Assembly (NCBI GenBank): GCA_012512265.1 | Contig: JAAZEM010000020.1 | Span: forward strand, 1 to 35,565 | Origin: Armatimonadota bacterium | Lineage (GTDB): Bacteria; Armatimonadota; JAAZEB01 | Length of the DNA: 35,565 bases | Direction: 5' to 3' | In this document: positions 17,457 through 26,402 of the stretch, one piece after another | Layout: each line of letters opens with the position of its first letter | Position numbering within the stretch: position 1 is the stretch's first letter | Made by a program: the position numbers and the translations under genes | Notes under the pieces: model-generated | Seen by the model: only the letters and a program-made list of their open reading frames with translations | What the model was told of the DNA's origin: nothing | The model's database searches: none

Positions 17457-19359
17457 GAGGGGGGGGCTTGCCTATCGGCACATCGGGGCTGAAGGCGTCG
17501 ATGATGGCATCGACATCCGCCGAGCGCTGCACCCGGTCACTGACGATCATCTCGCGCAATGCCGCGATCGTCTTCGGAGGCACTTGGCACTCAGTAAGCC
17601 GCTGTAGCGCTTCGGCTTGAAGGCGGCCGCCATGGGCAGCAAAGTGCCGACTACTGGTGAACGGCTTTTTCCCCGTCAATAGCTCATAGGCGATGACACC
17701 CAAGCTGAAGAAATCGGTGCTCTCGTCGATGTCTTGGTCAAGCAGCAGGTCTGGCGAGATGTAGGCATCATCACGCAACTGTCCAGGATCGGTGATAACC
17801 GTGTGGCGCGTGCCTTCCTCACAATGGAAGGAGAGATCGAAGTTCGTCAGCTTAGGAATCCCGTTCATCATAAGGATGTTCTCGGGCTTCACGGCTCGGT
17901 GGTAGACTTCCACTCTATGGGCATGCTTCAAAGCTTCAGCAATACCACGACAGATACTAAGGGCCTCATCGATGGGGAAGGCGCCACTGCGCTCGGTGAT
18001 CAGATCGCGCAACGTACCGACTTCTGACCAGTCCGAGTACTCTTCAATGTCCCCCTCATCGTTGTGATGGATCCATATCCGATGGATATGTGGGTGGTCG
18101 CCCATCTTGCGGATCGCGTCGACCGTGTTTCGTATCTTGTTGAGGATGCTCTGTCTCTTCTCCGGGGGCGTGCCGACCGGGAAGCGGAAGACCCTGATCC
18201 GCCTGAGACCCTTCTCAAGGCCGCTGATTGGTCGCGCGATGAAATCGACGCGTTCAGGGCTCTGAAAGAGATACTCCACCGTCTCATATCCTGGGATATG
18301 GTAGCCCTTGCCCGTCTTGGGTCGCTGCAGATCTCTGAAGAAGTTCGCGACCTGCATCACCTGCGCATCAGTAAGTGCAGATCTCGGAGCCGTGTTAGCC
18401 CTTCTCCTAAGGTAGGAAAGGAAGTCATCAATGCAGGCAAAGGTGGGGTTACTCGTGCCCTGTTCCGCGGCTATCTTGGGATCGGAGGTGCCCTGCGCGC
18501 GGATATCGGGGTGCGTGAGCACAACAACAGACTCGACCCAGAGCGGCGAGTACGTGGGAAACTGATGCTGGTAGATGCCCCTCAGCACCTTGCACTTAAA
18601 GGAGTTGTTGCGGTGTGGATCTGCCACACGCTTGCTACCGTTCCTCACCCAGGTATAGGGCGCAACCTCGATAGTGCCCGACCAGTGCTTCAGCTCTACT
18701 ACCCAGATCTGAGTCCACGACACTACGACCAGGTCTACCTCCAGGTAGCTATTCGACTGCTTATCGTGGAGCAGAACATTGCTTATTGCTGCCGCAGTGT
18801 TCTTGGCGCCTTCCACGATCCTGGCGATGGCGTTCTCCTCATGAACGAAGAGCGACCGGTTGCGGTCAGCGATTGAGTACTTGCCCTTCTCATCGGCGAT
18901 GGCCGAGGGCTCTTCCGGTTTGGAATATTCAGTGAGCATGGCGAAGAGGCACTCCCTCACACGGGTGATGCTGTCAGGTGCCTGCAGCAGTTCGTAGACA
19001 TCATCATCTAGATATGCGTAGTCAACAACCTCGGTCAGGGCTCCCGGCCCCCCAACCGTACTCAAAGCCACAAGGGCCGATTCTTGGCCTGGTTTCGCTT
19101 TGAGATGCCAGAATCCAGAACTACTCAGGTGGAAGAAGGGCGTATATGGCCGGTCTCGATCAGTATCGCGCGAGTACCGCGAAAAATACTGCGTGAACGC
19201 CTGCCTCAACTGGTCGTTGAAATAGATGCGGTTCTGCGGATGCGCCTGCTGTTCGAGTTGGTCTACCGTGGCTAACAGGAGCAACGCCTTATGCGGCTTG
19301 AAGCCCTCACCAGGTGGTGACAGCGACCGGAGGCGTTGCAGGAAGTCAGTGAGCCGCAT
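17401..19359 (-). CDS. Sulfur-binding domain + NERD nuclease + pseudokinase protein
   Basis: From ATG 19359 the protein has 652 residues; an upstream ATG at 19440 adds 27 poor residues. Residues 15-125 (PHKALLLLATVDQ ... PFFHLSSSGFWHL) match the phosphorothioate sulfur-binding domain known from ScoMcrA. Residues 165-285 are a NERD domain, with D209 in YLEVDLVVVS and E222-x-K224 in VVELKHWSG, a nuclease-type centre. Residues 380-570 are a kinase fold that has lost its catalysis: HRAVKPEN instead of HRD (A489), NFD instead of DFG (N506), and no clear beta-3 lysine (IRVFRF). The kinase helix F region (DFFSLGVIAYELLTG) is intact. It would read PT marks and either cut DNA or signal to the kinase encoded next. 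About 140 bases separate it from sspD, so it may also have its own promoter. Confidence 0.7.
   Translation of the reverse strand: MRLTDFLQRLRSLSPPGEGFKPHKALLLLATVDQLEQQAHPQNRIYFNDQLRQAFTQYFSRYSRDTDRDRPYTPFFHLSSSGFWHLKAKPGQESALVALSTVGGPGALTEVVDYAYLDDDVYELLQAPDSITRVRECLFAMLTEYSKPEEPSAIADEKGKYSIADRNRSLFVHEENAIARIVEGAKNTAAAISNVLLHDKQSNSYLEVDLVVVSWTQIWVVELKHWSGTIEVAPYTWVRNGSKRVADPHRNNSFKCKVLRGIYQHQFPTYSPLWVESVVVLTHPDIRAQGTSDPKIAAEQGTSNPTFACIDDFLSYLRRRANTAPRSALTDAQVMQVANFFRDLQRPKTGKGYHIPGYETVEYLFQSPERVDFIARPISGLEKGLRRIRVFRFPVGTPPEKRQSILNKIRNTVDAIRKMGDHPHIHRIWIHHNDEGDIEEYSDWSEVGTLRDLITERSGAFPIDEALSICRGIAEALKHAHRVEVYHRAVKPENILMMNGIPKLTNFDLSFHCEEGTRHTVITDPGQLRDDAYISPDLLLDQDIDESTDFFSLGVIAYELLTGKKPFTSSRHFAAHGGRLQAEALQRLTECQVPPKTIAALREMIVSDRVQRSADVDAIIDAFSPDVPIGKPPPRAYGAERRIGPREPLRQL
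17459..17466 (-). other. Run of eight Cs on the coding strand (G8 on +) at gene overlap
   Basis: The tract falls at codons K-P-P-P, 18 codons before the stop of the NERD-pseudokinase gene and directly before the GTG of the kinase-ATPase gene. With seven Cs, or a +1 frameshift, the first frame continues straight into the second, giving one protein of about 1,510 residues. In the kinase frame an in-frame TAG lies just upstream, so that gene cannot extend back by itself. Confidence 0.75.
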
Positions 19360-19371
19360 TCTGCCCCCCCC
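19360..19371 (-). promoter_or_regulatory. Ribosome site made of eight Gs before ATG 19359
   Basis: On the coding strand eight Gs (complement of 19364-19371) are followed by CAGA and then ATG. This G-run is the only candidate Shine-Dalgarno element and supports the ATG at 19359 over the one at 19440. Slippage in such a run could change spacing and so translation. Confidence 0.5.
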
Positions 19372-19498
19372 ATCAAAGCACGATACAATACTACTGCACA
19401 CCGCAAGCCCCCCTGCCCGCTGCAGCAGAGGAGTGACCATTGCCGACAGCTGCCCAGCGTGCCTATGACTGCACCCTCAAACGTAGGGGATAGCGCTA

Positions 19499-20419
19499 CT
19501 AGAGCGAACAGATGAGGCAGGCTCGCTCGCTATCATCGCCGCTCAGTACGTCAGCTAGCGCTCTGTTCCTGTGCCAACGCGCCGCCTCAGAGATACGCCG
19601 CGCGTGCTCCTCCCTGATTTCCGCGACGCGTTGTGGGGTGCTTAGCTCTCGGAGACTCTCGCGCTGCACCCATGTGTAGCGCCCTCCCGTAGCTGGATCG
19701 TCCTTCTCATACTGGGCGGCGCACTCGAAGAGATCTGGGTGGTTCTCAAGAAGGCCTACCCACTCAATCCGCTGCTGGAAAAAGCAGAAATAGCAGCCCG
19801 AACGCGAGCGCCAGCGGTAGTAGTCTGGCATCCCTAGCCCGCTCTCTTCGAGAAGCCGCTCGATGTCCCTCATTCCCATCTGTGCATCTACAAACGGGTA
19901 GCGTGCCTCCACATTGGGCTTGTGCGATATATAGCCTTTGCGGTCGGGGTTAGCCTCATCGTAGCGGATACCGATGTAGCTGATCACCGGATCGTCGCCA
20001 ACATACTGCTCGAAGGGCCTTAGCTTCAGCAATTCTGTGCACCAACGCATGCGCGGTGAGGGGAGATAGCCTCGCCTTATCTCGAGCAGACGGTCGAACT
20101 CATCATCATGATTCCTTAGGATGATGACATTGCGGGCTGCCCATCCAGCAAGCTGGTTGGGGCGATACTTCGCGAGCTCCTTTGTCGCCACCACCTGCGT
20201 GCCCTTGCCCAGATAGGCTGCCAGACGGTCGATGTACTCGTATGTCTCCGGCAGTTCCTTAGCCGTGTCGCAGAAGACGTACTCCATGGTCGGTACACGA
20301 TCGCGCATATAGACAGCCAACGCCGAGCTATCTTTGCCCCCTGATAGGGAGAGTATGTGGCGAACCGGTTGCGTCGATTCGATATCAATGCTACTCATCT
20401 GGGGAAGTCCCTTCACCAT
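19499..20419 (-). CDS. sspD: SspD/DndC-like ATP pyrophosphatase (PAPS reductase family)
   Basis: The protein has 306 residues. The PP-loop SLSGGKDSS lies about 25 residues from the start and marks the adenosine-phosphosulfate reductase/ATP pyrophosphatase family. RMRWCTELLKLRPFE, the pair SGCYFCFF and the tail CLICSL supply cysteines like those holding the cluster and carrying sulfur in DndC. In PT systems this protein activates the DNA backbone with ATP and passes sulfur to it. The start at 20419 has GAGGG six bases upstream and overlaps sspC by 29 bases; ATG 20398 would give an 8-base overlap and a protein seven residues shorter. It is the third gene of the sspB-sspC-sspD set. No SspA/DndA cysteine desulfurase is encoded in the window, so the host IscS probably serves. 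Confidence 0.8.
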   Translation of the reverse strand: MVKGLPQMSSIDIESTQPVRHILSLSGGKDSSALAVYMRDRVPTMEYVFCDTAKELPETYEYIDRLAAYLGKGTQVVATKELAKYRPNQLAGWAARNVIILRNHDDEFDRLLEIRRGYLPSPRMRWCTELLKLRPFEQYVGDDPVISYIGIRYDEANPDRKGYISHKPNVEARYPFVDAQMGMRDIERLLEESGLGMPDYYRWRSRSGCYFCFFQQRIEWVGLLENHPDLFECAAQYEKDDPATGGRYTWVQRESLRELSTPQRVAEIREEHARRISEAARWHRNRALADVLSGDDSERACLICSL

Positions 20420-23400
20420 CCATTTCCCTCACCAATGCGAGTAGGGCTGCGCGCATGATCCGCGTTGGGATTCCCGCAGGCAGCAGCCCCCTTAGGTAGG
20501 TTGTGATTTCACGACTTCTCTCTTGTTCCTCGGTATCCAGACGATCTACGGAGCTTATGCCCATTGCTGCCATCGCTTGCAGTAACTGGCTTCCAGCACT
20601 GTATGCACGCGCCACACAGCGATCAGCATCCGCATCTGTCCAGGTCCGGGGCGGCCTTGATGCCAGGTGGGAGAGAACCCTCTCGAGCGCCGTGTCATCA
20701 TCATCCGGGAGGGCGGCACCATGCACAATCGGCCGAAGCGCAGGGTCCACGGGACACCCATCCAACTGCGCGGCCAGGTCTCGGAGTTTCCGCCAGCCAT
20801 CTTGGCCGAGAGGCATGCCGCTCGCCTGCAGAAGGGCATCGCGTGCTCTGCCGATGGCATCCGGGCTTACCTCCGCGAGGGTCCGGAACGCTCCATTCAG
20901 CATTACGAAGAAGTGCTCTACGCTCGATGCGTCAATACTGCTGCCCCCAAGGGGCTCTAGACCCAATGCGGCGGGCACATCAACGAAGAGCATCTGCTCC
21001 GGTGACCGGCTCCTCTCGAGCGCTTCTCGAAATGCCAAAACGTGACCTGGCACGCGCCGGGTCTTCCTAGCACAATCAGGCAGCGACTTGTACATGCGCA
21101 GCAATGCCCTCACGACTGGGACAGTCGCGCTTGGAGTCCCCAGCGCATTGGCGATCCGCTGTACGACGGCCGAGCGGTCGCCAGTGACACGGCAACCGGC
21201 GACTGCGAATAGATCCGGTCGGCGGACCAGGAGTTCGAAATCGGCTACGCCCGGCTCTGGGAGGAATGTGCCCTCACGGTAGAGGGTGATCTCGTCAGCA
21301 TGGGCAAGGAGCAGGGCGCAGAAAAGGATGGGCAGCACGCCGAGGGAAATCCCATACGGGGGTGCCATAAGTCGGTCGTAGAGCGCCGTCAGTGGACGAG
21401 GTTCGGGGGGGTCTGAGAAGATGAAGCGCTCCATCTCATCCCAGGCGGAGCGTAGGCCGGCCGGATGGTCCTCAGGAGGCGCGGTAAACTCCCAGTCACC
21501 GGCCTCACGTGGGCGGTGAATGCCCGTCTCGAGAAGCACACACTCGTACATGCTGCGCTCAGGGGGATACCCCTTGATGTCCAAGCGTGCCTGGGTCGGG
21601 GAGATCAGCATCGCCTCGATGAGGTTGCGACGGCCTGCCGCAGCCGCCGAGGAGAGGCTGTGACGGTTCACCAACTCGTTCCTGAGGCGTGGCGCGTACG
21701 GATAGGTCTCATCCGCCATCCGCGATAGAAATTCGGAGAAGGTGCGCGTGTTGTGGATACTCGTCTGGGGCTCACCGCGGTAGTAGAAGGTGGCGGAACC
21801 CTGGTGCGGCCCAAAGAGGCGGTCCCACTCACCCCGAAACGCCGCCTCGGCCTCGGCACGCCGGGCCGCCAGCTCCCTACGCGCAGCCCGATCGCCCTGA
21901 AGCCCGGCGACATGCTCCTCCACGTAGTGCGAAGCCTCGATCTGCTCGACCGCATCGCGGAGCGCCTCCGTTTCGAGCGCCACCGCGGCAAGGAGATGGG
22001 TACTATCTACAGGCATGTTTCGCAGGCGCTGCTCGGCTTGGGTTAGCTCTTCTCGCGTCTCGGCCAGGCACAGCAGCAGTGTCAACTCCTTGCCCATTTC
22101 ACGGATCGTGGCATCCAGCCCGCTAGCCGTGCAGATGCGTGAGCCAACAACACGCATAGTGCCCGTCTCGAACGAATGCCTCCGGGCGATGAGACGCGGC
22201 GGCGGGCAGAGGGCTGGATCACGGGCGACGCGCAGGACGGCCCCGGCCCCCAGAGTGCTCCGTGCTCTGGACATCTCCGCCTCGACGTCGATGTCACCCC
22301 CTTCCCATAGGCGGTAGGTATCGCGCACTCGGCTGAATACGATCAGTCGCCTTGCTTTCAGCTCTTCCAGGGCGGCAGGCACATCGACCTCAGCACCGCT
22401 AAGCCCGGTGAGCGCCAGTTGGAGGATCTCCAGCTTAGCGGGAAGGCGCGCATCTTTGAGGATTCCGAGGAGAGCCACGCACTTGAGCACCCGGCGCGCC
22501 GCCACGGAGAGATCCGTTGCACGCTCGACGCTGTCGACAGCCTCGGCCCACAGCCGGCTTACTGAGGATGCGCTCCACCCACCAATGAGAACACCTGCCG
22601 CATAGTCGAACAGGGAGTCGAGCAGGTAGAGAGGCGGATCCGCAGGATCAAACCGAGTCTCCCGCAGGAAGCGTCCGAGGGAGTGTGGCTCTTCGCCCGA
22701 GAGGAAGTTGAAGACACTGCGATAACTCTGCCCAGCCCGGCCGAAGAGGGTCGGCAGCGCGAGAAGGACAAGCGGGTGCAGTGGGTAGGCCGCCCGCGCC
22801 AGACTGCCCAGCTGATTCGCGATCCCTTGTTGAGGCAGACCAAGGAGAAGGCACTCTCTGCTTAGGGCATCGACCGCTCCATTGAGCGGCAGATCGGAGC
22901 TGTGCTGGAGCGCTTATCCAATGAGGGTGAGCTGCTCGATGTCGTCCGGGTAGAAGGGCAGCTCACGGAAGCGCTCTCCAACCTTGGCCCACTCCAACTG
23001 GTGGGTCCGTCCGATCCGGCGGGCATAGGCCCCGGCACTCTGGTGCAGCACGCCAATCATCAGCAGAGGCGTGTCGCCACTGCGGGCGGAAGCCTCCGCT
23101 AACTCCTGGAGGACGAAGATATCTCCATCCTTTGGGTGGAGAGCGGCATATTCAAGGAACTTGCCCAGCTCATCGATGATGAGCAGGATGCCTCGCGTGC
23201 CCGCCAGGTACGAGAGCTGGGCAGCACGCTGATAGATGCTCGCTACTTGCTGAGGAGACGGATTGGGTTCGGTAAGGCTATCGTCCATCTCCGCCTGCAA
23301 GCGGGCCAGGATCCTATGGTGGCCGTCGCGCTTCAGCGAGTGGACAAGACCCTTGACCAATGCACGGGCCAACGGCTCTCTTGCGCCCACCAGGAGGATA

Positions 23401-23741
23401 GGCAGCAGGGGACGTTTGGGTGACTGTATCGCATTGCCAAGCGCCGGGTCGACTCGCGCGAGTTCTTCGAGGAGTTCCGGTGTGCCGGCTCCCCCGAGCA
23501 GGCGCGCCAACTGCACGCAGAAGGCGCTCTTCCCAGCGCCGTACGGTCCGACCAGGATCATCGCGCGGTCGGCATCGCGGGTGAAGGAAGATGCGACTTG
23601 TGAGATGATTCGGTAAGCGGACTCGGTGAGGTGGTAACGTCCGGCCGTGCTGTTGCGGAAGTCCGATGCCAGATGAACCGAACGCATGTACCTACTTTTC
23701 ACCCAGACCAAATCGCGGAGAGGGCGAACTCCGGTCATCAT
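20391..23741 (-). pseudogene. sspC: SspC-like ATPase gene interrupted by an in-frame stop
   Basis: The frame runs 1,116 codons from ATG 23741 to TAG 20391, with one TAA at 22914-22916 (codon 276). Both sides read as one protein: EQLTLIG, stop, ALQHSSDLPLNGAVDALS, with no frameshift. Walker A is GPYGAGKS (65-72) and Walker B is GILLIIDELGKFLE (D190-E191), both before the stop. The 840 residues after it have no start with a clear ribosome site near the stop; GTG 22505 would yield 704 residues. SspC is the ATPase that works with SspB and SspD in PT modification. The gene overlaps sspB by 4 bases (ATGA) and sspD by 29. The stop may be a natural inactivation, a readthrough site, a split protein, or a base error (AAA or AAG to TAA would suffice). 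Confidence 0.8.
22914..22916 (-). other. In-frame TAA inside sspC
   Basis: TTA on the + strand, TAA on the coding strand, in frame with open reading on both sides (GGA before, GCG after). No IS, deletion or repeat is seen at the spot, so it is a point change or a sequencing error. Confidence 0.85.
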
Positions 23742-24724
23742 CGTTCCTCTCCCTGGCTGCCAGCCTGCTCGTAGTGCGATCGCAGGATGGTCATGGTGTC
23801 TTCGAGAGCGTGTGGTGTTCGGACGACCTGGCGTAAGATCGCGGTATCCTCAAAACGGAATCCCCATTCCGGTCGCTTGGCGAGACGATCCAGGTAATCG
23901 AGGATGGCGTCTTCATCCAGCTTGAACACGATACCGGGGCTACCTTTCTCGTAGGCAATGTCGCGAAGTGAGAGCGTCATCGCTTCGGGGCAGTGCCATC
24001 GCCAGAAGCTCGCCAGCGCATAGCAGAAGACAGCATCGGGCAGCGTCTCCTTGGGCCCGACATCAAAACGGAAATGCTTATCGAAGCTCGAACGAATAAG
24101 GCCTAAGCTGTGAAGTGGACAATCCAAGTTGTCGTCGCTCATCATCTGGTCCCTGGCGGCAACGTAGGTGCGCAGGAGGCACTCCACGTCGCGTCCGATG
24201 GTCGCTCGCGCTGGGACCTTGGTCACGTGCGCAGCGGCGCCCGCCAGGACAGAGCTCACCATGTCTTCCTTGGAGAACTCATACTCCCGGAAGGCGTTGA
24301 AGGCCCAGACCCAAGAGAAAGCCAGGCTTCCCGGGCCGGCTAGCTGCCAATGCAGCAGCCAGAGGGTCGCGTCATCCTCTAGGTACGGGTCCCACCCGCC
24401 GACGCCACGCTCGCCGAAGATCGAGGTGCCCAGGAGTGATGGCTCCAGTTGTCGCCCTCGCGTACCCGGGCATTCCTCCGCCATGCCGGTGACAATCAGC
24501 CAATGGCGGATGCTGCCCACCATGTTCTTGCCAACCCCCAACGTAACTAGTGCTCGCTCGTTGGTAAAGACACTTCGGCCCCCGGCGGTTGCATCATTGA
24601 GGGCATCGATCCCTTTCTTGAGCCACCCCGCACGCAACGGAAAGGTCTGGTGCCCAGCAAAGGATGGGTTCGCAGGGAGCAACCGACCGTGCGGGATTCC
24701 GGCTACGTCTGTGTTAGTGTCCAT
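23738..24724 (-). CDS. sspB: SspB-like DUF4007 protein (DNA nickase of PT modification)
   Basis: The protein has 328 residues. The start NPSFAGHQTFPLRAGWLKKG and then ALVTLGVGKNMVGSIRHWL are typical of DUF4007, the family I recall for SspB. SspB nicks DNA so that sulfur can be placed in one strand. Further family-like parts are GVGGWDPYLEDDATLWLLHW and a C-terminal helical section ending in TMTILRSHYEQ. It is the first gene of the leftward block and overlaps sspC by 4 bases (ATGA), so the two are coupled. Only about 95 bases separate its ATG from the end of the IS3-family element, and no convincing promoter or Shine-Dalgarno sequence is visible there. The original promoter may have been displaced, or transcription may come from the IS, which points the same way. 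Confidence 0.75.
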   Translation of the reverse strand: MDTNTDVAGIPHGRLLPANPSFAGHQTFPLRAGWLKKGIDALNDATAGGRSVFTNERALVTLGVGKNMVGSIRHWLIVTGMAEECPGTRGRQLEPSLLGTSIFGERGVGGWDPYLEDDATLWLLHWQLAGPGSLAFSWVWAFNAFREYEFSKEDMVSSVLAGAAAHVTKVPARATIGRDVECLLRTYVAARDQMMSDDNLDCPLHSLGLIRSSFDKHFRFDVGPKETLPDAVFCYALASFWRWHCPEAMTLSLRDIAYEKGSPGIVFKLDEDAILDYLDRLAKRPEWGFRFEDTAILRQVVRTPHALEDTMTILRSHYEQAGSQGEER

Positions 24725-24770
24725 ATACGGATTCGTCTCTACATGATCTCGGGAAGGCAGCTCCTGGTTT

Positions 24771-24788
24771 GCCCAGGACGCCCTGGGC
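24771..24788. other. Short hairpin between IS and sspB
   Basis: GCCCAGG (24771-24777) pairs with CCTGGGC (24782-24788) over a 4-base loop, in the 95-base stretch between the IS end and sspB. It may be an operator, or a weak stop to transcription coming out of the IS. There is no T-run. Confidence 0.35.
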
Positions 24789-24818
24789 CTGTCACGGATC
24801 GCCTATGGCCCATGACAA

Positions 24819-24846
24819 TGTACTGGTCCAACGTGAAACGGAGTTC
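24819..24846 (+). repeat. Left terminal inverted repeat of the IS
   Basis: Begins TGTACTGGTCCA and continues to GAAACGGAGTTC. It matches the reverse complement of the right end at 18 of 28 positions or better, best in the inner half. Confidence 0.55.
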
Positions 24847-25060
24847 CCCGGCTCAGCCGATTAGTGGGGCGGGAGCCCCTACGTGGGTTTGTCGCTTTGG
24901 TGCGATCCCGAGGTTGTAGGTCGTGGTGGGGCGGCGCGTAGCCACCCCACTCTCGGTCTGCGCCCCTGGGTCGGCGCTCGGGTCGCTCCCCAGCGTTGCC
25001 CTATCCTCCGCCCAGGCCATGATGATCATACCACGCTATACGCGCTGGCGCAACCTCGGG

Positions 25061-26017
25061 TTACGCGGCCAGAGCCACCGGCTCGTCATGGATTGTTGCC
25101 CGCGCCTCGCTGCGGCGGATCGCCCGGCGCTGCCTGGCTTGCTCCAGCCGCCGGTCACGTTCGGCCAGTATGTGTTGCTGCCTTCCTTCCAGCATGTCCT
25201 TGGGCGTAACGTAGCCGATGGCGCTATGCAGGCGCTCCTCATTGTAGACGCGCACGTACTCGGCGACGATCCGCCGGGCGTCTTCCAGCGACAGCGGGGT
25301 GAGCACCCGGATGCACTCCCCTTTGACCGACCGGTGCCAGCGTTCCAGCTTTCCGTTGCTCTGCGGGTAGTAGGGTGAGGTGCGCACGTGCGTCATGCCG
25401 CACAGCCGGATGAACTCCTTGAAGTCGCGGGCGATGAACTGCGGCCCGTTATCGGAGATGATCCGGGGGCTGGCGTGGGGGAACTTCTCCCTGGCCCGCT
25501 GGATCACCAACTCTACCTCGCGCTCGGTCATGCTCTCGCGGATCTCCCAGTGGATGATGTAGCGGCTCCACCCGTCCAGGATGCTGCACAGGTAGTAGAA
25601 GGTGCCGCAGATGTTGATATAGGAGATGTCGATGTGCCAGTGCTCGTGCAGACTCAGGGGCTGCTCGAAGCCCGTGCCCTTCTTGGAGGGGGAGTAGCTC
25701 TTACGCCCGAACAGGTCGGCACCCTTGAGCACTCGGTAGACTGAGCTGGGGCTGACGCACACGATGTCCTTGTCGATCATGTCAAAGGTCATGCGTCGGT
25801 AGCCATCGAGGGGATGCTCCCTGGCATAGGCAAGGATGTCCTGCTTCTCCCAGTCTTCGAGCCAGTGGTCGCGGGGGATCCAGGCGTTATGCTCGTTGAC
25901 CTTGCCGTAACGGCTGCGCCAGTCATAGAACTTGTTCTCGCGCACCCCCAGCCAGGCGACGATCTCCTTGGCGGCGATGTCCGTCTTGTCGGACCACTGG
26001 CGGACGAAGTCCACCAC
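25061..26017 (-). CDS. IS3-family transposase OrfB (DDE integrase domain)
   Basis: The ORF has 318 residues from GTG 26017 and carries the catalytic triad D130 (HWHIDISYI), D189 (IISDNGPQF) and E225 (NGKLERWHR). The last two are 35 residues apart, the DD(35)E spacing of IS3 elements. Upstream the frame stays open through STWGALNGAWVPHDTRDAVV and overlaps orfA, so the true product is probably an OrfAB fusion made by -1 frameshifting near 26071-26080. An HTH region lies in residues 10-100. It looks intact. Confidence 0.85.
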   Translation of the reverse strand: MVDFVRQWSDKTDIAAKEIVAWLGVRENKFYDWRSRYGKVNEHNAWIPRDHWLEDWEKQDILAYAREHPLDGYRRMTFDMIDKDIVCVSPSSVYRVLKGADLFGRKSYSPSKKGTGFEQPLSLHEHWHIDISYINICGTFYYLCSILDGWSRYIIHWEIRESMTEREVELVIQRAREKFPHASPRIISDNGPQFIARDFKEFIRLCGMTHVRTSPYYPQSNGKLERWHRSVKGECIRVLTPLSLEDARRIVAEYVRVYNEERLHSAIGYVTPKDMLEGRQQHILAERDRRLEQARQRRAIRRSEARATIHDEPVALAA

Positions 26018-26052
26018 GGCGTCACGCGTGTCATGGGGAACCCATGCGCCGT

Positions 26053-26361
26053 TCAGGGCTCCCCAAGTGCTTTGTTTAGGCGGACGTGCTCTTCCATCAA
26101 CTCGGACAGCACCTCGTGCTTACGAGTGAGCTTGGCTTCCAGGGCCGCGATCCGCTCCTTGTCCGCCGTGTTCTCACGAGGATGCTTGGTGCGGAAGGCG
26201 ACCGCGCCCTGCTCGAAGAACTGCTTCTGCCAGAGGTAGAAGGTGTTGGGATGAAGGCCGTACTCCTCGCACAGGGTGGAGATGGGCACCCTGTCGAGCA
26301 GGTGGCGACGAAGGATGGCTACCTTCTCCTCGGGTGTGTAGTCTCCTTGGCGTCTCGGCAT
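26053..26361 (-). CDS. IS3-family transposase OrfA
   Basis: The 102-residue protein has a helix-turn-helix of the IS3 OrfA kind: YTPEEKVAILRRHLLDRVPISTLCEEYGLHPNTFYLWQKQFFEQG. It ends in a leucine-zipper-like coiled coil (IAALEAKLTRKHEVLSELME) used for OrfA/OrfAB pairing. Its frame lies one step from orfB, as -1 frameshifting requires; CTAAACAAAG near its end is the likely slip region, although I cannot point to a classic slippery heptamer. Confidence 0.85.
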   Translation of the reverse strand: MPRRQGDYTPEEKVAILRRHLLDRVPISTLCEEYGLHPNTFYLWQKQFFEQGAVAFRTKHPRENTADKERIAALEAKLTRKHEVLSELMEEHVRLNKALGEP

Positions 26362-26402
26362 CTGGTTCTCCTAACGTGTCCTTAGCAAGTTTCACGCCAG
26401 GA

